Of a DNA stretch of 45,433 nt, positions 34,554 to 44,317 are shown in pieces. Each line of letters begins with the position of its first letter. Positions within the stretch are counted from its first letter, which is position 1. The notes beneath the pieces are model-generated. The model saw only the letters and a list, made by a program, of their open reading frames with translations. It made no database searches and was not told the origin of the DNA. The position numbers were made by a program, and so were the translations under genes. Source of the DNA: an uncultured Hyphomicrobiales bacterium (lineage in GTDB: Bacteria; Pseudomonadota; Alphaproteobacteria; Rhizobiales; Beijerinckiaceae); contig CAIJVU010000003.1 of NCBI GenBank assembly GCA_903824185.1, positions 1-45,433 on the forward strand, given 5' to 3'.

Positions 34554-35252
34554 TTACGCGGTCGTAAAGTGCGGCCGTTTGGAAACCCCGCGCTGGGCAA
34601 TCACGGTTTCACCGGCAATGGTTGTTTGGCCCACACCGACCAGCGCCGTGACGCCTTCGGGCAGATAAACATCGACACGCGAGCCGAAACGGATCAAGCC
34701 AAAACGCTCACCGGCCTCCAAAGCATCGCCCTGCTGGCAAAACCCGACAATACGACGGGCAATCAGTCCGGCGATTTGCACAACGCCATAGCGCTCGCCC
34801 TCGTCTGTCACAATCAGCAATCCGTTGCGCTCATTGTCATCACTGGCCTTGTCGAGTTCGGCATTCAGAAACAGTCCGGGGCGATAGGCGATGGTTTCAA
34901 TACGCCCTGCGACGGGGGCCCGATTCACATGGCAATTAAAGACATTCATGAAAATCGAAATCCGCATCAAAGGCGCATCACCCAAGCCCAATTCGGGCGG
35001 CGGCTGGCAGGGAACGATCATCGACACGCGCCCATCGGCTGGCGAAATCACCAAGCCCTCTTGTTGGGGTGTCACGCGGGCGGGATCGCGGAAGAAATAG
35101 GTGCACCACAGCGTCAGCACAACGCCCACCCAAAACAAAGGCTGCCAGAACCATCCAAGACCCAAGGAGGCAGCCGCAAACAATCCGATAAACGGATAGC
35201 CTTCGGGATGGATAGGGACAAAGATGCGACGCACCGATGCTACAAGGCTCAT
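34554..35252 (-). CDS. psd: Phosphatidylserine decarboxylase proenzyme
   Basis: 232 aa, the short PSD type. It self-cleaves at Gly190-Ser191 ([11 protein letters not shown]) to form the pyruvoyl group. Other family marks are SPADGRV (70-76) and [16 protein letters not shown] (101-116). An N-terminal hydrophobic hairpin anchors it in the membrane. It converts phosphatidylserine to phosphatidylethanolamine. AAGGAA is six bases from the ATG. Operon with pssA. Confidence 0.96.
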   Translation of the reverse strand: MSLVASVRRIFVPIHPEGYPFIGLFAAASLGLGWFWQPLFWVGVVLTLWCTYFFRDPARVTPQQEGLVISPADGRVSMIVPCQPPPELGLGDAPLMRISIFMNVFNCHVNRAPVAGRIETIAYRPGLFLNAELDKASDDNERNGLLIVTDEGERYGVVQIAGLIARRIVGFCQQGDALEAGERFGLIRFGSRVDVYLPEGVTALVGVGQTTIAGETVIAQRGVSKRPHFTTA

Positions 35253-35420
35253 GGCAATTTCCTTCTCTACTCGCTGTCTGTGTGGCAGGAGGCGTATAAA
35301 GGGTCAAGACTCACAGGCGTAAAAAGGACATTTACGCGCAATTTATGCCGCAATTTTAATCAAAAACCTGTCTTCAAAGCGTCTGATAGGCAGTTGAGAC
35401 AGGCTGTGAAAAGAATCGTC

Positions 35421-37376
35421 TCAGACCAAAGCCTCTTCCCGCGCTTTGTCCTCGCCCGCACGCCGCAGCGTTTCACGGGCTTGATCGACCTCCCGCTGGC
35501 GATTCCATAATTGCGCGTAAACCCCGCCTTGGGAAATCAAATGCTCATGCCGTCCGCGCTCCACGATATGGCCTTCATCCAGCACAATGATTTCATCGGC
35601 ATTGACGATGGTGGACAAGCGATGGGCAATCACCAATGTGGTCCGGCCGCGGGACATGCGTTCAATCGCATCCTGAATATCTTTTTCGGTAAAGCTATCG
35701 AGTGCAGAGGTCGCCTCATCCAGTACAAGGATGGGCGGAGCCTTCAACAAAGTGCGCGCAATCGCGACCCGTTGTTTTTCACCCCCCGACAATTTCAATC
35801 CCCGTTCGCCGACACTGGTGTTGAGGCCATCCGGCAAAGAGGCGATAAAGCCATCGATTTGCGCCAGATGGGTGGCCTCAATCACTTCTGCCTCTGTCGC
35901 ATCCCAACGCCCGTAACGGATATTATAGCCGATGGTGTCGTTAAACAGCACGGTATCTTGCGGCACCATGCCGATTACCGCGCGCAAAGAGGCTTGTGTG
36001 ACTGTGGTGATGTCTTGTCCGTCAATGGTAATGCGCCCTGATTGCGGCTCGTAAAAACGATAGAGCAAACGCGACAATGTGGATTTACCCGCACCGGACG
36101 GCCCCACAACGGCAACCGTTTTACCCGCCGGAATTTCAAAGCTGATGCCCCGCAAAATCGGCCGTTCGGGCACATAATGAAACACTACATCCTCAAAGCG
36201 CACGGCAGCCTGCGCCACCTGCAATGGCTTCGCATCGAGCCTGTCGGCCACTTCGGGCGCGCGATCGAGGATTTCAAACATTTGTTCGATATCCGTCACC
36301 GCTTGCTTGATTTCGCGGTAAACCATGCCCATGAAATTCAGCGGCTGATATAGCTGGATCAGCATGGCATTGATAAAGACAAAATCACCCAGCGTGTTCC
36401 GCCCCTTGGCGATCCCATCGACAACCATGGCCATGCAGATTGTCAGACCCAGCGTAAAGATCACGGCTTGACCGGCATTCAAAACAGCCAGGGAATTATA
36501 GGCTTCGACGCTGGCATCCACAAAGCGTGTGACCGATTTATCATAGCGGTCGCGCTCGCGATCTTCCGCACCAAAATATTTGACTGTTTCGTAATTCAAC
36601 AGACTGTCGACCGCTTTGGTATTGGCCTCGGTATCACTGTCATTCATGCTGCGACGAATGCCAATCCGCCATTGCGTCGCCTTGGTGGTAAAGCCCATAT
36701 AGAAGAAAATCATCAACACAGTGACAAGCGCATAGCGCCAGTCAAACTCATAGAGCATGACAGCAAGGATCAGCGAAAATTCGACAATGGTCGGGATCGC
36801 TGTCAGCATGGTCATTCGGACGATGGTTTCGATGCCACCGCGTCCGCGCTCCAGCACACGGGTCAAGCCGCCCGTCTTCTTTTCCAGATGGAAGCGCAAG
36901 GACAAGCGATGCATGTGCTCGAAGGTTTCCAGCGCCAATCGGCGAACGGCATGCATGGCCACGGAGGCAAACAGCGCATCCCGCACCTGTGTTAACAGGG
37001 CCATGGCAATCCGCATGCCGCCATAGATCAGTGTCAGCACCAAAGGCGTTGCAAACAAAGCTGTTTTGTAATCCTCTGACTTTCCTTGTGCGACAGCATC
37101 AATCAACGGGGTCAGCGCATCCGTGGCCCATTTGAAGGTAAACGGCACCACAAGCGTCACAAGCTTGGCAAACACCAGCAAAACGGTGGCAAGGATAATG
37201 CGCATCCGCAAATCCGCCCGATCCACGGGCCAGAGATAGGTCCATAATTCACGGAATGTTGAAAACAAATGCCCTTTATCCGCGCTCACACGCAAACGCG
37301 CGGGCTTGGCTTCAATCCGGCGGTCCATTTGGGGCGACGCTGATCGGGGCGATGAAATCTGGGGAGAATGTGTCAT
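35421..37376 (-). CDS. Atm1-type ABC exporter (HMT/ABCB7-like)
   Basis: 651-aa half-transporter, membrane domain then ATPase. Walker A GPSGAGKS (425-432), signature LSGGEKQR (529-536) and Walker B ILVLDEATSALD (549-560) are intact. The coupling-helix region NYETVKYFGAE (261-271) is a mark of Atm1/HMT1 proteins, which export glutathione-linked or metal/sulfur species. ATG 37376 has AAGG five bases upstream; an upstream TTG is rejected. In several alphaproteobacteria this gene sits near psd-pssA. Confidence 0.93.
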   Translation of the reverse strand: MTHSPQISSPRSASPQMDRRIEAKPARLRVSADKGHLFSTFRELWTYLWPVDRADLRMRIILATVLLVFAKLVTLVVPFTFKWATDALTPLIDAVAQGKSEDYKTALFATPLVLTLIYGGMRIAMALLTQVRDALFASVAMHAVRRLALETFEHMHRLSLRFHLEKKTGGLTRVLERGRGGIETIVRMTMLTAIPTIVEFSLILAVMLYEFDWRYALVTVLMIFFYMGFTTKATQWRIGIRRSMNDSDTEANTKAVDSLLNYETVKYFGAEDRERDRYDKSVTRFVDASVEAYNSLAVLNAGQAVIFTLGLTICMAMVVDGIAKGRNTLGDFVFINAMLIQLYQPLNFMGMVYREIKQAVTDIEQMFEILDRAPEVADRLDAKPLQVAQAAVRFEDVVFHYVPERPILRGISFEIPAGKTVAVVGPSGAGKSTLSRLLYRFYEPQSGRITIDGQDITTVTQASLRAVIGMVPQDTVLFNDTIGYNIRYGRWDATEAEVIEATHLAQIDGFIASLPDGLNTSVGERGLKLSGGEKQRVAIARTLLKAPPILVLDEATSALDSFTEKDIQDAIERMSRGRTTLVIAHRLSTIVNADEIIVLDEGHIVERGRHEHLISQGGVYAQLWNRQREVDQARETLRRAGEDKAREEALV

Positions 37377-37462
37377 TCGAACCTTTGTCCTCAAAAACAG
37401 TCATGGTCAGCGAGAAAGCTGTTCAAGCCGCCTGTTTGTGTAAAAAATAACAACCCGCTTAT

Positions 37463-38509
37463 TTATGGCTTTTCATTGGGCACAACAAAAACCTGACCGG
37501 GATAGATTAAGTTGGGATCACGGATCTGGCCGCTATTGGCGCGATAGATCACGGTATAGCGCATGCCTTCGCCATAAAATTTTGAACTGATCCGCCACAG
37601 GCTATCGCCGGAATTCACCGTGATGGATTTGATTTCCGGCACTTCGACCGCTCCGGCGCGTGACGTCGCCTGCCCCGCGGCTTGCGCCTGCGCAGGCACC
37701 ACATAATCAAACACAACTTCCGCGCGGGACACGACTTTTGTCCCCGAGGCATCGATTTCATCAATGCGCACCCGATACTGCCCCGTCAGCAGGCCGCGTG
37801 TAACAGAGAAGGAATAATCACCGGCGGCACCGCTGACCCCTTGCGCCACATAGCTGTCATTGAGATAGAGCCTGACCGTTGATCCAGCCCCCGATTGGCC
37901 TGCCACATAAAAAGCACCGTTGGGCTGGGTTTCAACAACACCAATGACCACAGGGGCGCGTTGACCGGGCGCGGCTTTGATGCCCTCGGCATTCGGCAAT
38001 AAAGCTTTGGCGGGTTGGTTCGGGCTCAACAAAGCCGCAACAGCATTGCCGCCATGGGCGGGCACGTCAATCGCCACTTTTTGCTCTGAATCATAACTTT
38101 TGCCATCTTGCATTTGGGCCCGCAAAGCCAGCTGATGCGCGCCCACGGGTATGCGCGGCGGGGTCAGCGCGAATTGTCCATTGGCATCGGCCTGCGCACG
38201 ATCCCAGACCTGACCGTCAAGCAATAAGGCAATCTGCGCGCCCTGCCCCGCACGTCCTGCCACCACCAAATCGCCATTCGGCTCGACCCGCACAATATCG
38301 AATGTCGGTGTCAGCGGATTTTGCGGACGCTGAGCCTCGGTTGATTGTCTGGCGGGCGTCTGAGCGGCAGGCGCCTGTTGGACAGCGGTAGGCTCTTGGG
38401 AGGGCGCGATCTGCTCACGCAGCTGCGGCCATCCATAAATGACAATACCCAGACCCAGACACAAAGCGGGAATGATAATCCATAAAGCCTGTCGTCCTTG
38501 TGTCATCAT
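37463..38509 (-). CDS. LysM-domain protein with Ig-like repeats
   Basis: 348 aa. An N-terminal membrane helix (about 8-26) is followed by a Gln/Pro/Ala linker, then two Ig-like modules (about 68-150 and 185-270), each with a 'V..xNGxxxVAGxxGxGxxVxLxLN' pattern. The C-terminus is a LysM domain (about 297-346, VNSGDSLWRIS to YPGQVFVVP) that binds peptidoglycan. Probably anchored in the inner membrane and facing the wall. Start could be 38509 or 38506 (adjacent Mets). Confidence 0.9.
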   Translation of the reverse strand: MMTQGRQALWIIIPALCLGLGIVIYGWPQLREQIAPSQEPTAVQQAPAAQTPARQSTEAQRPQNPLTPTFDIVRVEPNGDLVVAGRAGQGAQIALLLDGQVWDRAQADANGQFALTPPRIPVGAHQLALRAQMQDGKSYDSEQKVAIDVPAHGGNAVAALLSPNQPAKALLPNAEGIKAAPGQRAPVVIGVVETQPNGAFYVAGQSGAGSTVRLYLNDSYVAQGVSGAAGDYSFSVTRGLLTGQYRVRIDEIDASGTKVVSRAEVVFDYVVPAQAQAAGQATSRAGAVEVPEIKSITVNSGDSLWRISSKFYGEGMRYTVIYRANSGQIRDPNLIYPGQVFVVPNEKP

Positions 38510-38766
38510 GCCCTCTTAAACATTTTAAGCCGTTTCACCCTAGGGATAAAACCCCATGCCGTATCAAGGCAACATAACGGTGTTCGATTTGCGAACCCGT
38601 TCCGCCACCGCAAGCATGGCTAGAATCGAGACAGCACAGTATAGCAATTTCCGACATGTCCTTATAGCCGTTCAGCCCCCACCTTCAAGCGATGCATTTT
38701 GTCTTTGATGTGGCAAAACGTGTTTCTAGGGCAAATGGTACATTATCTGGGATCAAAAGGCCGTTC

Positions 38767-39363
38767 ATGACCGGAATTTCTTCTATTTGTGTCTATTGTG
38801 GATCGGGACCGGGCAATGATCCGGCTTATCTCGAAGCCGCAGCCCGTCTCGGAAAAAGCCTCGCCGACCACAAGATCGCGCTTGTCTATGGCGGCGCCAA
38901 TGTCGGCCTGATGGGCATGGTGGCCCGTTCGGTGCTCGAACATGGCGGTTATGTGACAGGCATTATTCCGGAATTCCTTAAAAATCGGGAATTGATGCTC
39001 GACAGCATTCAGGAAACCATCACGGTTGATGACATGCATACGCGCAAGCGCTTGATGTTTGAGCGCGCTGACGCCTTCATCGCTCTGCCGGGCGGCATCG
39101 GCACTTTGGAAGAACTGGTGGAACAAATGACCTGGGCGCAGCTGGGCCAACACAAAAAGCCCATTTTGCTATTGGATGTCAAAGAATTCTGGCAGCCGCT
39201 TCTGACGCTTCTGGCCCATATGCGCCAAGCCCATTTTATCCGGGACGGGCTCGAGGTGAATTATATGGTGACGGAAAAACCCGAAGACGCCGTACCGATC
39301 CTTCTTGATAGTCTAAGCAGGCAGGCGCCAGCGTCTCCAACACCGCTGATCGCACGCATGTAA
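38767..39363 (+). CDS. LOG family protein (TIGR00730)
   Basis: 198 aa. The nucleotide-binding signature is MHTRKR (90-95) and PGGIGTLEE (108-116), with YGGANVGLMG (41-50) before it. LOG-family enzymes release free cytokinin-type bases from nucleoside monophosphates; bacterial members often act on AMP or related 5'-monophosphates. AAAGG is six bases before ATG 38767; the upstream extension is unsupported. It is divergent from the LysM gene. Confidence 0.93.
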   Translation: MTGISSICVYCGSGPGNDPAYLEAAARLGKSLADHKIALVYGGANVGLMGMVARSVLEHGGYVTGIIPEFLKNRELMLDSIQETITVDDMHTRKRLMFERADAFIALPGGIGTLEELVEQMTWAQLGQHKKPILLLDVKEFWQPLLTLLAHMRQAHFIRDGLEVNYMVTEKPEDAVPILLDSLSRQAPASPTPLIARM

Positions 39364-39365
39364 AA

Positions 39366-39391
39366 AAAGCGAAGACCCGCTTTAGCGGGTC
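39366..39391 (-). terminator. Terminator overlapping the cimA stop codon
   Basis: Stem GACCCGC/GCGGGTC (39374-39380, 39385-39391) around TTTA. On the minus strand it is followed by TTCGCTTTTTTT. The stem contains the last two sense codons of cimA and the loop its TAA. Confidence 0.85.
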
Positions 39392-41001
39392 GCCCCGCTC
39401 ACCACCAATTTATAGGTGATGGAGTCGATCAAAGCCTGAAAAGAAGCGTCGATAATATTGGCCGACACACCAATCGTGGTCCAGCGCGCCCCTGTTTCAT
39501 CCCCTGATTCAATCAACACACGCGTCACCGCGTCTGAACCACCTTGGAAAATACGGACCTTGTAATCAAGCAGGCGCAGGCCTGCGATCAAATGCTGATA
39601 TTTGCCAAGGTCTTTGCGCAAAGCGAGATCGAGTGCGTTGACGGGCCCATTGCCTTCAGCCGCCGAAATCAAAACCTCATCCCCGACACGTACTTTGGCA
39701 ATGGCCTCTGCAACCGTACCAAGTTCACCCGTCGCATTATAGCGCCGCTCCACATTGACCTTGAAACGCTCAACGGTAAAAAATTCCGGCACCTCGCCCA
39801 AGACGCGTTTGGCGAGCAGGAAAAAGGAGGCATCGGCCCCTTCATAGGCATAACCTTCCGCCTCGCGCTCTTTCACCGCATCCAGCAATTTGCCAACCCG
39901 CGCATCGTCTTTTTCAAGATGGATCGACAGCCGTTCGAGTTCCGCCAAAATATTGGATTTGCCGGCCTGATCCGAAACGAGCAATTTACGGTGGTTGCCA
40001 ACCGCATCCGGCTCGACATGTTCATAGGTCTTCGGATCTTTCATCACCGCCGAGGCATGGATACCGGCTTTGGTGGCAAAAGCCGAAGCGCCGACATAGG
40101 GACGATGCCGATCAGGCGCACGATTGAGCAATTCATCCACAGCACGGGAAACAGCCGTCAATTCACGCAATTTGGCAGGCGTCACGCCGGTGGTAAAGTG
40201 ATCGGCAAAAGCGGGTTTCAGCAACAAAGTCGGGATCAGGCTCACAAGATCGGCATTGCCGCAGCGCTCGCCCAAGCCATTCAAGGTGCCTTGAATCTGC
40301 CGCGCCCCTGCCTTCACAGCTGCCAGTGAATTGGCAATCGCATGGCCTGTATCATTATGGGTGTGAATACCCAGATGCGACCCCGGAACCAACTGCGTCA
40401 CGGATGTGACAATCGCTTCGATCTCTTCGGGCAAAGTCCCGCCATTGGTGTCACATAACACCACCCAACGTGCGCCTGCTTCATAAGCCGTCCGCGCACA
40501 GTCCAAGGCATAAGTGGGATTGGCTTTATACCCGTCAAAAAAATGCTCGCAATCAATCATCGGCTCTTTGCCAGCCGCAACAATGGCCTTAACAGAGTCC
40601 GCGATCGCTTGCAGGTTCTCGGCCAGACTGATGCCGAGGGCGATATGGACATGATAGTCCCAGCTTTTGGCGACCAGACAAACGGCATCGGCGGCATTAT
40701 CAAGACTGGCAACCAGACCAGTGTCATTGGCCGCCGAACGACCGGCCCGTTTGGTCATGCCGAACGCAACAAAACGCGTTGACTTGACCGGCTTGGCCGC
40801 AAAAAATTCGCTATCGAGCGGATTGGCGCCGGGATAACCGCCCTCGACATAATCAATGCCCAAACGATCCAGCAAACCGGCGATTTGCCGCTTGTCTTCC
40901 AATGAAAAATCAATGCCCGTTGTTTGCGCCCCATCGCGCAAGGTGGTGTCGAACAAATAAAGGCGTTCTTTTGCCTGACTGGTCATCTGTGTCGAGGTCA
41001 T
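39382..41001 (-). CDS. cimA: (R)-citramalate synthase
   Basis: 539 aa. Condenses pyruvate and acetyl-CoA to citramalate, opening the threonine-independent route to isoleucine. The catalytic TIM barrel has DTTLRDGAQ near the N-terminus and HTHND, with GLGERCGNADL following. The C-terminal LeuA-type allosteric domain (from about residue 400) suggests feedback inhibition by isoleucine. The length fits the TIGR00977 group. GGAAG is seven bases upstream. It follows cysS by 13 bp. Confidence 0.94.
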   Translation of the reverse strand: MTSTQMTSQAKERLYLFDTTLRDGAQTTGIDFSLEDKRQIAGLLDRLGIDYVEGGYPGANPLDSEFFAAKPVKSTRFVAFGMTKRAGRSAANDTGLVASLDNAADAVCLVAKSWDYHVHIALGISLAENLQAIADSVKAIVAAGKEPMIDCEHFFDGYKANPTYALDCARTAYEAGARWVVLCDTNGGTLPEEIEAIVTSVTQLVPGSHLGIHTHNDTGHAIANSLAAVKAGARQIQGTLNGLGERCGNADLVSLIPTLLLKPAFADHFTTGVTPAKLRELTAVSRAVDELLNRAPDRHRPYVGASAFATKAGIHASAVMKDPKTYEHVEPDAVGNHRKLLVSDQAGKSNILAELERLSIHLEKDDARVGKLLDAVKEREAEGYAYEGADASFFLLAKRVLGEVPEFFTVERFKVNVERRYNATGELGTVAEAIAKVRVGDEVLISAAEGNGPVNALDLALRKDLGKYQHLIAGLRLLDYKVRIFQGGSDAVTRVLIESGDETGARWTTIGVSANIIDASFQALIDSITYKLVVSGATR

Positions 41002-41014
41002 GATCGTGCTTCCG

Positions 41015-42448
41015 TTACCGCTTCACTTCCCAAGTTGTCACCAAGGTGCCATCGGCTGCTTTGCTATCCATAATCAAAATGCCCATCTCTGATAATTGAT
41101 CGCGCAACCGGTCCGACTCGGCCCAATTCTTTTGACCCCGAGCCGCAATGCGCGCCGCGATCAGGCTTTCCACCTGTGCCTTCACCGCATCCGACAGGTC
41201 ATGGCTGCGGTCAGCGGCCAGCGCGTCGCTATAAAGACCCAAAAACACCAAAGCCGCTTTGAGCCCCGCTTTGTCGCCGTTTTTATGCAATGTATGCAGA
41301 TGAACAATCATATCGGATGTGTTGAGATCATCCGACAAAGCCTCGATCACGGCCTCAGGGACAGGATCGTTCGAAACATCAAGCGCTGCGAAGCCATCAT
41401 GCTCATGCCAACGCTGCATGGTCGCCTCGGCCTCTTCCAAAGCCTTGACGGTAAAATCAATCGGTTGGCGATAATGAGTGCGCAACATCGCAAGCCGCAG
41501 CACGGCGCCGGGCCAAGCACGCCCGCCAAAATCCTGCGTATCCAGCAATTGATGGATCGTGATGAAATTGCCCAGACTTTTGGACATTTTCTGACCTTCC
41601 ACCTGCAAGAACCCGTTATGCATAAAAATATTGGCCATCACAGAGTGACCAAAGGCACAAGTTGATTGCGCCACTTCGTTTTCATGATGGGGAAAGACAA
41701 GGTCGATGCCACCGCCATGAATATCAAAGACTTCCCCGAGATGCTTCCAGCTCATGGCCGAACATTCGATATGCCAGCCCGGACGGCCATGCCCGCTGAT
41801 CCCGCAAGGCGATGGCCAACCCGGCTCTTCAGGCTTTGAGGGCTTCCACAACACGAAGTCGGTTGCCTCTTTTTTATAGGGCGCGACATCCACACGCGCA
41901 CCGGCGATCATTTCATCCAGCGACCGATTGGCCAAAGCCCCGTAGCGCGCCAAAGCACCCCCTTTGGCATCCATGGCCGCGGGTGAAAACAAAACATGCC
42001 CTTCGGCCACATAGGCAAAACCACCGGCCACAAGACGCTCGATAATATGGCGCATGTCATCAATATGGTCCGTGGCACGCGGCTCGATTGTGGGAGGCAA
42101 GCAGCCCAGTGCTGCGACATCACGGTGAAATTGTGCCGCGGTCGACTCTGTTACTTTGCGGATGGCCTCGTTCAAAGGCGCATCCGGATAATCACGCGCG
42201 GCGCGCTCGTTGATTTTATCATCGACATCCGTGATGTTACGGACATAGGTGACATGACTTTGGCCATAGATCGCCCGCAAAAGCCGGAACAACACGTCAA
42301 AAACAATCACCGGCCGCGCATTGCCAATATGGGCGTAATCGTAAACAGTCGGGCCACAGACATACATCCGCACCTGCGCGGGATCGATCGGCTCAAACAG
42401 CTGCTTGCTCCGGCTTAAAGTATTGTAAAGCGTTAATGTCTTGGTCAT
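41015..42448 (-). CDS. cysS: Cysteinyl-tRNA synthetase
   Basis: 477-aa class I synthetase charging tRNA-Cys. [13 protein letters not shown] (31-43) combines the first zinc cysteine and the HIGH motif. Cys229, His254 or His255 and a nearby Glu complete the zinc site, and KMSKS is at 287-291. The C-terminal anticodon-binding part is complete. ATG 42448 has GAGG eight bases upstream; the frame is open 117 bases further but lacks support. Co-transcribed with cimA. Confidence 0.97.
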   Translation of the reverse strand: MTKTLTLYNTLSRSKQLFEPIDPAQVRMYVCGPTVYDYAHIGNARPVIVFDVLFRLLRAIYGQSHVTYVRNITDVDDKINERAARDYPDAPLNEAIRKVTESTAAQFHRDVAALGCLPPTIEPRATDHIDDMRHIIERLVAGGFAYVAEGHVLFSPAAMDAKGGALARYGALANRSLDEMIAGARVDVAPYKKEATDFVLWKPSKPEEPGWPSPCGISGHGRPGWHIECSAMSWKHLGEVFDIHGGGIDLVFPHHENEVAQSTCAFGHSVMANIFMHNGFLQVEGQKMSKSLGNFITIHQLLDTQDFGGRAWPGAVLRLAMLRTHYRQPIDFTVKALEEAEATMQRWHEHDGFAALDVSNDPVPEAVIEALSDDLNTSDMIVHLHTLHKNGDKAGLKAALVFLGLYSDALAADRSHDLSDAVKAQVESLIAARIAARGQKNWAESDRLRDQLSEMGILIMDSKAADGTLVTTWEVKR

Positions 42449-42798
42449 TCCGAAATCCTCAACGGAAACCCATGAGCCGGCTCCTTGCTGGCAGGTCCGT
42501 ATCGATCCGGGAGGGAAAAGGACGGCGCCGACCAGCAAATGTGCTAGCCGCAAATGTTCCCGCAAATAATGAGCGCCGTGGTTTTCATGGCGGGAGAATG
42601 CGCTTTTGCCCCTTCAAGGTCAAGCCACAACAGCCCCCTCTTTCGGATAAAACGCCGTTGAGCGGGTCGAATGGCCCTCAGGTGCTTGGCTTTGATTACC
42701 TTTTGCTAAGCATAACGCCGATTGCGGCGCGATATTAATCTTTCGGGAAGATTTTGCCGCCATATTGCTGCCACACTTGCCTTTAAGAAGCCAATCCC
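42449..42798. promoter_or_regulatory. Divergent intergenic region, cysS / secreted protein
   Basis: 350 bp with no gene I can support. It must hold promoters for cysS (-) and the gene at 42799 (+). A plus-strand open frame (42436-42738) has Arg-rich, non-family-like content and is not called. No T-box-like or other riboswitch structure was recognised. Confidence 0.5.
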
Positions 42799-43098
42799 AT
42801 GAAAAAAATCACACTCTTCATTGCAGCGCTCTTTTTATCGCTGCCTCCCGTGTTGTCTGTTCAGGCCCAAGAAGCACGTCGTCTCGTGATTCCGGCTCAG
42901 GATGGCTATGATTTTGACGGTTGCCAGAAAAATTCCAGCCAATGCGCGCAAATTATTGCGGATGCATGGTGTGATGCCAAAGGGTTCGGGAAAGCGATCG
43001 GCTTCGAACATATGGATCAATACGAGACAACGGCCTCGCTGATCAACAAAAGCCAGACCAGCAAACGCCCGGCTTTGGTGATTACCTGCGCTCATTAA
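42799..43098 (+). CDS. Small exported protein with disulfide-type cysteines
   Basis: 99 aa. Signal peptide MKKITLFIAALFLSL... with cleavage near VQAQ. The mature protein (IPAQDGYDFDGC, QCAQIIADAWCDAKGFG, VITC) has four cysteines. I recall similar alphaproteobacterial exported proteins of unknown role. No strong ribosome site; AAGAAGCC lies upstream. Confidence 0.75.
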   Translation: MKKITLFIAALFLSLPPVLSVQAQEARRLVIPAQDGYDFDGCQKNSSQCAQIIADAWCDAKGFGKAIGFEHMDQYETTASLINKSQTSKRPALVITCAH

Positions 43099-43226
43099 GC
43101 CTTAAGCCCACCGATTTCGGGCGCCAATCACAGGCTTTGCCCTGTTCCGGCCAGAATCCTCGTGCAAAACATGTCTGCTCGGGCTAGTGGATGGCGCGTG
43201 ACAGACAACGGACGGATTTGGCTTGA

Positions 43227-44315
43227 ATGGCGCAATCTTTGCGAATAACGGGAATTTTATCGGCTTTTTTGGCTTTGGCTGGTTCTGCCTTTGCCCAATC
43301 GCCCTATTGTGATTCCATCCGCACGGAATTGACGCGCCTCAATGGCGGCACGGGTGCGGTGATGAGCACAGCCAGTCAGGAGACCGTGCGGGCGCTGCAA
43401 GCTGATTTGGGGCGTGTCGCTGACTATTACAAATCCTTGAGTTGTGACGCGCCTCCCAAAAAATTCCTTTTTTTCAACGATACGCCGCGCCAATGCCCTG
43501 ATCTGCAACGCCAGATGAGGGAAATACAAAACAACATCATCGCTGTGCAAAACGAGGCGAGCCGCAATTCAGACCCCGCGGTTGAAAGCCGCCGTGCCAG
43601 CTTGCAGGCGGCCCTTGAAACCAATTGCCGCACGGCGCAACCGCGCGCCGCCCAGAATAACCGCGGCAATTTGCTGGAATTATTGTTTGGTGACAGCAGC
43701 AAATCCTTGTTTGACAGCGAAATGCCGGACGAGCCGCTTGCGAAAGGTCTGCCAACCGATGAAAAAGGCTATGGCTACCGCACGATCTGTGTGCGCAGTT
43801 GCGACGGCTTTTATTTTCCGATCAGCAGCAATGCCAGCCAGCGCCGCTTAACCCTTGATGCGGATTTGTGCCGCTCTTCGTGTCCGAATGCCGAAACCGC
43901 CCTCTATCTGGTGCCGATCGGGCAGGATGCGGAAATGGCCGTATCGGTTGAGGGCCATACGCCCTATCCAACCCTTGCCAATGCGTTCAAATATCGGCGG
44001 GGTGTTGATCCCAGCTGCTCCTGCCGGAAGCAGGGACAAAGCTGGAGCGAGACTCTTGCCGAAGCAGAACGTCTTTTGGTTCAAAGCGGCCGGTCCGAAG
44101 GCCCAATCAGCGAACAACGCGCCTTTGAACTGTCTCGACCCCGCAGCGATGCCCCGAAAGGCAAAGCGATTGATCCCAGCACGCTGCCTTCAGCACCGGC
44201 CCCCGCCAATGTACGGGCTGCCTCTGATCGGATGATTGAGGTCACGGATGCCGACGGATCGAAAAAGCGCATCCGACTCATAGTCCCGCCCAGCACCAGC
44301 GCGATGCCGGAATAA
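43227..44315 (+). CDS. DUF2865 family exported protein
   Basis: 362 aa. Signal peptide ends AFAQ (residue 24). An N-terminal helical region with several cysteines is followed by the DUF2865 core: YRTICVRSCDGFYFPIS, LCRSSCPNAE, and FKYRRGVDPSCSCR. The C-terminal tail is Pro/Ala-rich. The domain is characteristic of Alphaproteobacteria; function unknown. Its stop lies two bases from the convergent gltX end. Confidence 0.88.
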   Translation: MAQSLRITGILSAFLALAGSAFAQSPYCDSIRTELTRLNGGTGAVMSTASQETVRALQADLGRVADYYKSLSCDAPPKKFLFFNDTPRQCPDLQRQMREIQNNIIAVQNEASRNSDPAVESRRASLQAALETNCRTAQPRAAQNNRGNLLELLFGDSSKSLFDSEMPDEPLAKGLPTDEKGYGYRTICVRSCDGFYFPISSNASQRRLTLDADLCRSSCPNAETALYLVPIGQDAEMAVSVEGHTPYPTLANAFKYRRGVDPSCSCRKQGQSWSETLAEAERLLVQSGRSEGPISEQRAFELSRPRSDAPKGKAIDPSTLPSAPAPANVRAASDRMIEVTDADGSKKRIRLIVPPSTSAMPE

Positions 44316-44317
44316 AC

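Noticed and set aside
42436-42738. 100-codon plus-strand frame upstream of the secreted-protein gene
   Set aside because: Overlaps the cysS start, Arg/Pro-rich, no ribosome site or recognisable domain.
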